DNA from: CAYWGR01 sp964458015
Lineage (GTDB): Bacteria > Planctomycetota > Planctomycetia > Pirellulales > Thermoguttaceae
Reading direction: 5' to 3'
Assembly: GCA_964458015.1 (NCBI GenBank)
Contig: CAYWGR010000107.1
Coordinates: 1-18,779, forward strand
Length of the DNA: 18,779 nt
In this document: piece by piece, positions 1 to 8,300 of the stretch
How the letters are laid out: each line of letters opens with the position of its first letter
Numbering within the stretch: position 1 is the first letter of the stretch
Notes under the pieces: model-generated
The model's database searches: none
The model's input: the letters and a program-made list of their open reading frames with translations, nothing else
Told to the model about the DNA's origin: nothing
Translations under genes and position numbers: made by a program

Positions 1-48
1 ACACAGTCGCCCTAACCAGTTGGTATTATTCGAGTAACGTTCGGACAC

Positions 49-73
49 TAGTAACTACTGATAACTGATAACT
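49..73. repeat. Heptamer tandem repeat (CTGATAA)n near left edge
   Basis: Just downstream of the ABC1 kinase gene there is a short run of the heptamer CTGATAA, about 2.3 exact copies at 55-72, preceded by a degenerate copy. The rest of 1-76 shows nothing else I can name. Period-7 repeats of other sequence occur inside ileS at 6854-6923, so the genome seems to carry a family of such tracts. Confidence 0.5.
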
Positions 74-76
74 CCT

Positions 77-1765
77 CTAATCCTTCTTCTTCCGATCCAA
101 GTGCCCCGACTTATTGATCGCGAACCAAAGCCGCATGCCCAGGGCAATACTAGTTACAGCGGCAAGCGACCCCGGCGCGGAAAGATCGGTAATCGTCAGC
201 CACGGCAAATGGATCAGCGGCGGCACATTGCGGCTCAACATCAACGCCGCACCCATGAACAACGAGCTAGCCAGCATTCCTAGCACCAGCCGGTTCACCG
301 AAGGCTCCAACCCGCGATGATCCAAATGGATATCAAACTGCCCGCCCTGCATTTGCTCCATAAGATTGGTAATTCCTTGCGGCAAAACATCGATCAGATG
401 TTCCAGCTCGGAATAGAAGCGATGCAGTTTGCGGAGCCGCCGCCGGGGCGAGAATCGCTGCCAAAGCATCTTGCGGCGATACGGCCGGATCATTTCGACC
501 AGGCTGAATTTCGGACTCACCAGCCGGGCCGTCCCTTCCAGGGTAATTAAAGCCCGCAGAAGCATGACGATCCGCGCCGGCAGTTGGATCTGATAACGCC
601 GCACCTGTTCGAGCATTTCCTTGAGCGCCCCGCTCAGGTCGAACTTGTCGAGCGATTGCGTGGCGTAATACGACACGAAATCGGCCACGTCCAGGCTCAA
701 CGCCGCGCGGTCCAAGTCCGACGGCGTCTTCCCCAACCGCAAGATCATCGACGTCATGTGCTCCGCATCAAGATTGCCCAGGGCCACCAATAGCTCGCTG
801 ACGCTCTCGTGCAAATGCTCGTCGATCCGGCCCACCATGCCGCAATCCAGCAAACCGATCCGGCAGCCGGGCATCGCCAGCAAATTGCCGGGATGCGGGT
901 CGGCATGATAAAAACCGTTGTCGAAAATCATTTTCAAGCAGATGGCCGCCCCACGCCGGGCAATTTCATCCCGGTCAATGCCCTCGGCCGTCAGCCGATC
1001 CGATTCCGAAAGCTTGATCCCGTCGAGATATTCCATCACCAGCACGCGGCGCGTTGAAAACGCCGGATACGTCCGAGGCACGCAGATCGTGGGATCGTTC
1101 CGAAAATCGTGGGCAAACTGCTGGATATTGCGCTCTTCACGCCCAAAATCCAACTCGCGCCGCATCGCTCTTTGATACTCCGCCACGATCGCGGTCGGTC
1201 GATAGTTGCGGAACTCCGGCACCATTTCGGCCATCGTGGCCAAACCGGCCAAAATGTCCAAATCCACCGCCACCCGCTTTTCAATGTCGGTGTGAATCAC
1301 CTTCACGACGACCGATTCGCCCGTCTTCAACCGCGCCTTGTGAACCTGTCCGATCGAGGCCGAGGCCATCGCCTCCGGTTCAAACTCATCGAATAGCTCT
1401 TCAATCGGATGTCCCAATTCGGCTTCCACAAGCTTGCGAACCGCAGCCGGCGGATCGGCCGCCACGTTGGCCTGAAGCTGCTGGAATTCATCGGCCAGCG
1501 TAACGCCCACCAAGTCGGGACGAGTGCTAAGAATTTGTCCCAATTTAATAAAAGTCGGCCCCAGCTCGGCCATCGCCAGACGCAATCGGGTTTCCCACGG
1601 GTGCCGGGCAATCGCCGCCCCACCCCGGGCTTTCAGATAATCCTTGGCGAAATCAGGCCCCAAACGCCCAACCCATGCCGCCAATTCATATTTGCTCAGA
1701 ACCGCGAGGATTTCCGACCAGCGGCCCAAGTGGCGATAGATTTGCGGAATCGAGCTGATTTTCAT
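77..1765 (-). CDS. ABC1/UbiB (AarF) family protein kinase-like protein
   Basis: This 562-residue protein belongs to the ABC1/ADCK/UbiB atypical kinase family, whose members bind ATP and support quinone synthesis or lipid homeostasis at membranes. The signature KxGQ motif is at residues 74-77 (KLGQ). The Ala-rich nucleotide loop is at 132-139 (AMASASIG), the ATP lysine is probably K155, the catalytic-loop HADPHPGN is at 287-294, and the metal-binding DFG equivalent reads DCG at 307-309. Two hydrophobic segments near 493-511 and 530-551 suggest a C-terminal membrane hairpin, as in UbiB. The ATG at 1765 gives the usual family N-terminus. It is transcribed divergently from the TPR gene. Planctomycetes generally use menaquinone, so a role in ubiquinone synthesis should not be assumed. 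Family assignment is firm; the substrate is unknown. Confidence 0.93.
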   Translation of the reverse strand: MKISSIPQIYRHLGRWSEILAVLSKYELAAWVGRLGPDFAKDYLKARGGAAIARHPWETRLRLAMAELGPTFIKLGQILSTRPDLVGVTLADEFQQLQANVAADPPAAVRKLVEAELGHPIEELFDEFEPEAMASASIGQVHKARLKTGESVVVKVIHTDIEKRVAVDLDILAGLATMAEMVPEFRNYRPTAIVAEYQRAMRRELDFGREERNIQQFAHDFRNDPTICVPRTYPAFSTRRVLVMEYLDGIKLSESDRLTAEGIDRDEIARRGAAICLKMIFDNGFYHADPHPGNLLAMPGCRIGLLDCGMVGRIDEHLHESVSELLVALGNLDAEHMTSMILRLGKTPSDLDRAALSLDVADFVSYYATQSLDKFDLSGALKEMLEQVRRYQIQLPARIVMLLRALITLEGTARLVSPKFSLVEMIRPYRRKMLWQRFSPRRRLRKLHRFYSELEHLIDVLPQGITNLMEQMQGGQFDIHLDHRGLEPSVNRLVLGMLASSLFMGAALMLSRNVPPLIHLPWLTITDLSAPGSLAAVTSIALGMRLWFAINKSGHLDRKKKD

Positions 1766-2110
1766 GGACGTGGGGGATAGTGTGTCGTTAAGGCCCCCAA
1801 AATGGCCTATATTCTCTCCACTAATTTACGTCACGGAAATGCCTAATGCTAGTATTACCACGAGGTTAGAGCTGGTTTTCAACGCAGAAATACCTTTTTT
1901 TCGGGCTAATCAGCATTCCTTCCCTTGCCATAGACGACAAAAACAGCCCCCCCTACATTAGCGAATCGTTGCCTAATCCTTCGTTCCTTTGCCGGTCCCC
2001 TTTCATCCATTCCTAATGTGCTTCTGATAATCGGCTAGCGATTTCTTGCTAAATATCAAGGATTCAGCCGTTCCAGTCCTTCCCCTGGTTCAAGTTTTTT
2101 CCATAAACCG
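1766..2110. promoter_or_regulatory. Divergent intergenic region, UbiB-like / TPR gene
   Basis: This 345-base gap lies between two divergently transcribed genes and must hold both promoters. It is visibly more A/T-rich than the flanking genes. I found no convincing -35/-10 pair, no tRNA and no ORF with coding character. The pentamer CTAAT occurs five times (1821, 1843, 1906, 1973, 2013) at irregular spacing, which may be chance. Confidence 0.4.
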
Positions 2111-4033
2111 ATGGCAAATCCTTTCGTCAACCTGGTCCGAAACAATACGCCATCCGTTTCCAAGGACAACCACCCTTGGCTCTACGACGTGCTCTTCAGC
2201 GTTACATTGCTAGTCGTCGTTTTGGCCGCCTACCAACCGGCATGGCACGGCGGGTATCTCCCCGACGACAAAATTACCATCCAACGCCGTGACCTCCATA
2301 CCTGGCATGGCTTATACCGCATCTGGTTCGATCCCAGGGCGACGCTTCAGTACTATCCATTGTCCCATAGCGCCGTCTGGCTTCAATACAAGCTCTGTGG
2401 TGACAATACCTTCGGCTACCACATCGTCAATATTCTCTTGCATGTTACATCGGCCGTCCTCGTCATGTTCATCCTGCGGCGGCTTAAAATTCCCGGCGCC
2501 TACTTGGCCGCGATTGTGTTTGCCGTCCATCCCGTCCAAGTCGAATCGGTCGCTTGGATGGTCGAAATGAAAAATATCCTCTGTACCATGTTTTATCTCG
2601 CGGCCGCTCTGGTCTACCTCCGTTTCGACGAAACGCGAAAAAAAACCATGTATTGGGGAGCCTTTGCGCTGTTCGTGCTGAGCCTCTTAAGTAAAAGCGT
2701 CGCATGCACTTGGCCTGCCGCGATGTTGGTCATCTTCTGGTGGAAGCGAGGCCGTCTCTCCTGGCGGCAAGATGTTTTACCGCTTCTACCCTTCTTTACC
2801 ATCGGTGCCATCGACGGCGTTTTCGTTGCAAAGCTAGAACGGACGGAATGGTGCCTTAACGACGATACGTTCCAGTGGACGCCCCTGCAACGTTTTCTGA
2901 TGGGAGGCCGTGCCTTCTGGTTCTACCTGAGCAAGCTGTTTTGGCCTTCATCGCTAATTTGGGGATATCCCCGGTGGGAACTCGATCCAAACGCATGGTG
3001 GCAATATCTCTTTCCGCTGGCTGCCATCCTAGCTTTCCTGCTCGCGTGGCTCGTGCGCCATCGCCGACGAGAACCTCTTGCGGCCCTGCTGTTTTTTACC
3101 GGCTTGCTTCTCCCCTTTCTCGGACTTTTTAATTGCGGGTATTTCATCGTCTCCTATGTGGCCGACCATTTCCAATATCAGGCCTGCCTAGGAATCATTG
3201 CCTTTGTTTGCGCCTTCCTAACACTTTATCTCAAAAAAAGCGATCCGGAACTTCGTCGCGGCGGCTACATCATCACCTCCGCCGTTTTGATGCTTTTTAC
3301 CGTTCTGACTTGGCAGCAATGTCACATGTACATTGACCAGGATGCCTTTTTTCGCAAAACACTCGAAACCAATCCACAATGTCCCTGTGCTCTCGTCATG
3401 GTTGGCCTTAGCATTACCGAGGAAAAACCACGCGAAGCCAATGCCTGCTTCCAGGAAGCTCTTCGCATCGATCCCAAATGGGCTTCCGCCTATATTGGAC
3501 TAGGCCAAGTCAGTCTAATGCAAGGTCGGATCGAAGAAGCCGTATCGTATTACCAAAAATCGATTGATACCTATCCGAAAGACTATACGCCCCATCTCCG
3601 AATTGCCGAAATTCGCGCAAAACAAGGTCGCTACGACGAGGCCATCGAACATTATCGCCGTGCAATGGAAATCGAGCCCGAGGATCCACAAATGCTCAAT
3701 GCACTCGGCCAACTGCTCGCGAAAAAAGGCGATCTCTACGAGGCCAAAGAATTATTCCAAAAGGCCATCGCTTGCTACGGCCCCTTTGCCGGCGCGCATA
3801 ACAATCTGGGAAAAGTCCTTGCCTTGCAAGGGCGCATCGACGATGCGATTGCCCATTACCGGCAAGCTCTGGAAATCAAACCGGAACACGTCGAGGCCCA
3901 CTTCAATTTGGCCGAGGCCTTGGCATCGCAAGGCGAGCGTGACGAGGCTATTTCCCAGTATCAAGCTGCCCTTCAATTGAACCCGCGATTCACCCTTGCT
4001 CGCAACCGTTTGAATACGATTCTCGCCGAATAA
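2111..4033 (+). CDS. Polytopic membrane TPR protein, TMTC-like putative GT-C glycosyltransferase
   Basis: This 640-residue protein has two halves. Residues 1-405 contain roughly eight to ten hydrophobic segments (for example 24-42, 103-122, 129-148, 181-210, 220-240, 298-315, 322-345, 357-374 and 386-400). Residues about 425-640 hold about six tetratricopeptide repeats. After the first membrane segment the loop carries an acidic pair, D52-D53, followed by YYPLSHS (81-87) and HPVQVESVAW (140-149). These motifs recur in bacterial relatives of eukaryotic TMTC proteins, which are GT-C fold O-mannosyltransferases with C-terminal TPRs. By analogy D52/D53 could be the catalytic acid at the outer membrane face and the TPRs could bind acceptor protein, but that is inference. 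No Shine-Dalgarno is obvious upstream of the ATG. It ends convergently with purN. The architecture is clear; the enzymatic role is unproven. Confidence 0.82.
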   Translation: MANPFVNLVRNNTPSVSKDNHPWLYDVLFSVTLLVVVLAAYQPAWHGGYLPDDKITIQRRDLHTWHGLYRIWFDPRATLQYYPLSHSAVWLQYKLCGDNTFGYHIVNILLHVTSAVLVMFILRRLKIPGAYLAAIVFAVHPVQVESVAWMVEMKNILCTMFYLAAALVYLRFDETRKKTMYWGAFALFVLSLLSKSVACTWPAAMLVIFWWKRGRLSWRQDVLPLLPFFTIGAIDGVFVAKLERTEWCLNDDTFQWTPLQRFLMGGRAFWFYLSKLFWPSSLIWGYPRWELDPNAWWQYLFPLAAILAFLLAWLVRHRRREPLAALLFFTGLLLPFLGLFNCGYFIVSYVADHFQYQACLGIIAFVCAFLTLYLKKSDPELRRGGYIITSAVLMLFTVLTWQQCHMYIDQDAFFRKTLETNPQCPCALVMVGLSITEEKPREANACFQEALRIDPKWASAYIGLGQVSLMQGRIEEAVSYYQKSIDTYPKDYTPHLRIAEIRAKQGRYDEAIEHYRRAMEIEPEDPQMLNALGQLLAKKGDLYEAKELFQKAIACYGPFAGAHNNLGKVLALQGRIDDAIAHYRQALEIKPEHVEAHFNLAEALASQGERDEAISQYQAALQLNPRFTLARNRLNTILAE

Positions 4034-4051
4034 CCCGCTTGCAGAAAAGTA

Positions 4052-4080
4052 GGGCGGGTCAAGGGCAGCGATGGCCCGCC
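4052..4080. repeat. REP-like palindrome between convergent genes
   Basis: GGCGGG at 4053-4058 pairs with CCCGCC at 4075-4080 around a 16-base spacer, flanked by AGTA and ATTA. It lies between the 3' ends of the TPR gene and purN, so it could act as a bidirectional transcription terminator. From memory, similar 'AGGGYGGGTCAAG...CCCRCC' elements are dispersed in planctomycete and cyanobacterial genomes. There is no T-tract, so terminator function is uncertain. Confidence 0.5.
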
Positions 4081-4143
4081 ATTAACAAGCCATTGGGCAT
4101 AAACGGTTTACAGGCCATCGTTTTCTGTTCATCCCGCCTATGG

Positions 4144-4764
4144 CTACGAGCGGATCCTCACCCGCCGCCCTTCCACCGTCACGCGGCCGGTGGCCAGCAA
4201 ACGCAGCGCCTCGGGATAGGCTTCGCATTCCGCCTCGAACACCCGCGCAGCCAACGCATCGGGCGTGTCATCGTCCAGCACCGGCACGGTCCGCTGCACG
4301 ATCACCGGCCCGTGGTCGTATTGATTGTCGGCAAAATGCACCGTGCAACCGCTTACCTTGACGCCGTATTCCAGCACGGCTTCATGAACGTGATGCCCGT
4401 AAAAGCCCGCGCCGCAAAAGGCCGGAATCAAGGCCGGATGGATATTGACCACGCGGTTGTTGAAATCCTCGGGGATCGTAAGCCGCTTTAAGAATCCGGC
4501 CATCACGACCAGATCGATATGCGCCGCGCGGCAACGGTCGAAAATATCCCGGCTGAAATCCTCTTGCGAGTCAAACGCCTTTCGCTCGACGACCACCTCG
4601 GGAATATCAGCATCGTGGGCAAACTGCAATCCCTTCGCGGTCGGACTGCTCGATATCACCAATCCGATCTCCACGGGCAACCGGCCCGCGTCGATCTTCT
4701 CGATCAGATTCCGCAGCGTGGTCCCCCCGCCGGAAATCAGGACGGCAATGCGATATAGCGCCAT
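4144..4764 (-). CDS. purN: Phosphoribosylglycinamide formyltransferase (GART)
   Basis: This cytosolic enzyme transfers the formyl group of 10-formyltetrahydrofolate to glycinamide ribonucleotide, the third step of purine synthesis. At 206 residues it has the usual PurN length. The phosphate-binding N-terminal loop reads ISGGGTTL at 10-17. The catalytic triad is visible as N107 and H109 in NIHP (107-110) and D150 in YDHGPVI (149-155). The formyl-folate loop is GAGFYGHHVHEAV near 118-130. It is the last gene of a same-strand series ileS-hicA-hicB-purN, 67 bases after hicB, so co-transcription is possible. The ATG at 4764 places the beta strand (YRIAVLI) right at the N-terminus, as in the family; no strong Shine-Dalgarno is visible. 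Confidence 0.95.
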   Translation of the reverse strand: MALYRIAVLISGGGTTLRNLIEKIDAGRLPVEIGLVISSSPTAKGLQFAHDADIPEVVVERKAFDSQEDFSRDIFDRCRAAHIDLVVMAGFLKRLTIPEDFNNRVVNIHPALIPAFCGAGFYGHHVHEAVLEYGVKVSGCTVHFADNQYDHGPVIVQRTVPVLDDDTPDALAARVFEAECEAYPEALRLLATGRVTVEGRRVRIRS

Positions 4765-4831
4765 AGTAGATTATGTTCCCGATTTTCCTCGGAGTTGATG
4801 CCCGGAACATCCCGATGTCTCTGGGATTACT

Positions 4832-5044
4832 TCACGCAAATACCAAACGGCGTCCCTTCGGTTCGGGAATGGGGTCGCCAAATTCTCGGGCTGTGTCGAT
4901 CCAAAGTTGCATGGCGGTCTTGGCGTTCAAAAGAGCTTCTTCTTGAGTGTTCCCATGAGCCATGCAGCCGGAAAGCTCTGGAACTTCCGCGACAAAAGCG
5001 CGGTCTTCATCACTCCAATAAATGATGATCTCGTATTTGTCCAT
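4832..5044 (-). CDS. hicB: HicB-family antitoxin-like protein (short, no DNA-binding domain)
   Basis: The 70-residue product fits the HicB partial RNase H fold. It opens with alternating hydrophobic strands (YEIIIYWSDED, then FVAEVPELSGC) and continues with AHGNTQEEALLNAKTAM, a typical HicB helix, and the IPEP segment near the end. Family members usually bind and block the HicA mRNA interferase. This one ends soon after the core and has no C-terminal helix-turn-helix or ribbon-helix-helix domain, so it probably cannot autoregulate alone. Its ATG overlaps the hicA stop by one base (TAATG), which implies translational coupling. The partner order hicA then hicB supports the call. Confidence 0.87.
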   Translation of the reverse strand: MDKYEIIIYWSDEDRAFVAEVPELSGCMAHGNTQEEALLNAKTAMQLWIDTAREFGDPIPEPKGRRLVFA

Positions 5045-5298
5045 TACCGAGTTTCCCCCAATTTGTACGTCAGTATCACGTTGCGAACTTGTCGAACTTG
5101 ATACGGTTTGGCTTTGCTTCCATCATCTTGAAGATTGATTTTTTCTACAATGCCATCCTTGCGAAATAGGTGATGACTGCCCCGTATGCGAAGTTCAAAA
5201 CCCAAATGGTGAAGCAGATTGCACAAATCCGAAAACGCGATATTGGCGTCACTTCGCCCTTCACAAATCTGCGATATTAGTTTTTTGTGACTACCCAT
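5044..5298 (-). CDS. hicA: HicA-family toxin (mRNA interferase-like)
   Basis: This small basic protein has the double-stranded-RNA-binding-like HicA fold: LGFELRIRGSHHLFRKDG, with the conserved His in the GSHH segment serving as the expected catalytic residue, followed by a K-rich turn and KPYQVRQVRNVIL. HicA toxins cut mRNA and stop translation. I chose the ATG at 5298 (84 residues), because relatives I recall begin close to this point. A TTG start at 5313 would add five residues (MKYNK), and neither has a strong ribosome site. It starts only about 30 bases after the ileS stop on the same strand and overlaps hicB by one base. The key His is present, so the toxin looks intact. Confidence 0.87.
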   Translation of the reverse strand: MGSHKKLISQICEGRSDANIAFSDLCNLLHHLGFELRIRGSHHLFRKDGIVEKINLQDDGSKAKPYQVRQVRNVILTYKLGETR

Positions 5299-5330
5299 CT
5301 TATTGTACTTCAAAAGGCATTATCACACAA

Positions 5331-8300
5331 TTAAGCCACTTTCGTATACAATGCAACGGCATACCCCGCCACGTCGATGTTTACCGCCTCAACGCCAGAC
5401 AATGGTACGAAGGTTATTTCCACCGCCAGCGTCTCGCCCTTAATGTAATCGGCGAATTGCTCGATCGCTTGCTTCAATTCGGCCGATTCGGTGACGATGC
5501 CGATGGAAATCCGATCGGTGAATTGGCAACCCAACTCCTTGCGGCGATCCTGGATCGTGCGGACCAGTTCCCGGGCAAGCCCTTCGCGAATCAAATCGGG
5601 CGTCAACTCCGTGGCCAACACCACCACAACCGAACGTCCTTGGGCCGCCGCCCAGCCTTCCTTCGCCTGAAGACGCACTTGAATCTCGGTGGAATCGAGC
5701 GTCACTTCGCCATCGGGCAAGGCCAGCGAAATATGGCCTTGCGATTCCATCTCGGCCAGTAAACGCCCACCGTCGGCCTCGGCCAATGCCTTGCGCAACG
5801 CCGGCAATCGCTTGCCAAGCTTCGGTCCGAGTTTTTTCAAGTCGGGCAACACCGTATAGGTGATGTATTGATCGGATTTCGTCGTGAACTCCATCCGCTT
5901 CACATTCAACTCGTCGCAGATCATGCCGGAATGCTCTTCCAACCACGCCTGATGCGTGTCGTCGGCCATGACCACTTCCAACAAGCTCAGCGGCTGACGC
6001 ACCTTCAGCTTCGCTCCCATCCGCGCGCTGCGCCCCAGCGAAACCACCTCGCGAGCCAACGCCATCCGCTCGGAAAGCTGCGTGTCGATCCGATTCGCGT
6101 CGGCCGTGGGATAGTCGCACAAATGCACGCTCTCCAGAGGCTTTTGCCCTTCCGGATGATCGGCAAACGCCGCAACGGCCAAGTTCTGCCACATCGTCTC
6201 CGCCAAAAACGGCGTAAACGGAGCGATCAACTTCGAAATGGTCAACAGACATTCATAGAGCGTCCAATAAGCGTCGGCCTTGTCGCGCGAATGCTCGCTG
6301 CTCCAAAAACGGTCGCGGCTCAGCCGGACATACCAATTGCTCAACGCATCGACAAACTCGGTCAGCCGCTGACACGCCCCGTAATTGTCGAAAGCGTCCA
6401 TCCGTTCGATCACCGTGGCCGCCGTGCGGTGCAACTCGCTGATGATCCACCGATCCACTTGCCGCCGTGTCGAAACGGGCAATGCCGTCTTCGCTTGGCC
6501 CAACTCGCGCGGTCCAAGTTGACTCACCGGCCCCTTGATTTCCGCCGCCGGATCGAAACCGTCGATGTTCGAATAAATCACAAAGAAACTGTACACGTTC
6601 CAAAGCCGCAGCAGGAACTCAGGAATGCAATCCTTGATCGACTGCTCGTTGTACCGGATCGAGGTCCACGGCGGCTGGTTCGCAAAAAAGTACCACCGCA
6701 AGGCATCCGCCCCATAGCGGTCGAAAATTTCGTTCGGCTCGCGGTAATTCCGCTTGCTCTTCGACATCTTCTGCCCGTCTTCGCCCAACATCAGCCCCAG
6801 CACGATGCAGTTGCGGAACGGATGCGGGAAGGAAGAGGGACTAGAAATTTGTTGATTGGGGATTGGGGATTTACTGATTTCCCTCTTTCCTTCTCTGGCC
6901 ACTGACCACTGGCCACTGGCCACATTCTCATCCGCCCCCTCTTCTCCAAACAACAGCGTGCTGATGGCCAGCAAACTGTAGAACCAACCCCGGGTTTGGT
7001 CGATCGCCTCGCTGATGAAGTCGGCGGGAAATTGCGATTGAAACTTCTCGGCCGAGCCGGCCTTGTTCGGATAGCCCCACTGAGCGAACGGCATCGCGCC
7101 CGAGTCGAACCAGCAGTCGATTACCTCCGAAACGCGGCGCATCCGCGAGCCCGGTGCCTTGGGCGAATCGTAGGTCACTGCGTCGATATACGGCTTGTGT
7201 ACTTGCAGATCGTCAGGCAGATTCGGATTCTCTTGCTTCGCTTTTTGCCAAACTTCCATGCCAGTCACGCCCGGCTTGGCCAGCAGTTCCGCGTAGCTAC
7301 CGATGGCTTCCATATAACCGGTCTTCTCGCACACCCAAATCGGCAACGGCGTGCCCCAATAGCGCTCGCGCGACAGGGCCCAATCGACGTTCGTTTCGAG
7401 GAAATTGCCGAACCGGCCTTCTTTAATATGCTCGGGCAGCCAGTTGATGTGGCTGTTATTGGCCAGCATCTTTTCTTTGAAAGCCGTGGTTTTGATGAAC
7501 CAGCTTTTCCGCGGATATTGGATCAGCGGGTCTTCGTCGGCACGCCAACAGAACGGATAATCGTGCAGATATTGCTCTTGGTGGAACAGCGTGCCTTCGG
7601 CCTTCAGTTGGCGAATGATATCGCGGTCGCAATCTTTGACCCAGCGGCCCTTGTAGGCCGGCGTCGCTTCGGTAAATGTTCCGTCAGAGGCGACCGAGCA
7701 GATCAACGCAGGCCCCTCTCCATCGACAAACCGCGCGGCTTCCGATTGAAGCACGTCAAAGTCCACTTCGCCGAAGGCCGGCGCTTGATGAACAACGCCC
7801 GTGCCGGAGTCGGTCGTAACGAATTCGGCCGGCACGACGCGCCACGCAATATGCTGCTGCCCGCCCTGCTTGAGCGTGCCTTGCTTCGCGCCATCCTTGC
7901 CGTAATAAAACGGGAACGGCGGTTTGTATCGCAATCCAAGCAGCTTTTCGCCCTGCAATGTTCCTAAAACCGTAAACTCCTTGCCTGCTTTTTTGGCCAC
8001 GGTTTCAACCAACGCCGAAGCAAGGATCAACTTGCGTGTTTCGCCCTCGAACGCGACAACCGAGTATTCCAGGTCCGGCTTCACGGCCGCAAACTGGTTG
8101 CTCGGCAAGGTCCAAGGCGTGGTGGTCCAAACCAACAGATCCGCCTCAACCTCGCGAGTACCGCCCTGCCCTGCCTCCAACGAAAGTGGAGCCACAAGCG
8201 GAAACCGCACATAAACGCTGGGATCGGCCACCTCGCGATAGCCCTGGCCGACTTCGCCGGAACTCAGCGCGGTGCCGCCTTGGGCCCACCACCAAACGAT

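Noticed and set aside
1821..2017. Five CTAAT pentamers in the UbiB/TPR intergenic region
   Set aside because: Spacing is irregular (22, 63, 67, 40 bases) and a pentamer in A/T-rich DNA is expected several times. There is no dyad symmetry to suggest an operator.
5868..7967. Two long open frames (about 345 and 323 codons) on the plus strand opposite ileS
   Set aside because: They are antisense shadows of a firmly identified IleRS gene. Their translations are rich in Arg, His and Gln with no recognisable domain.
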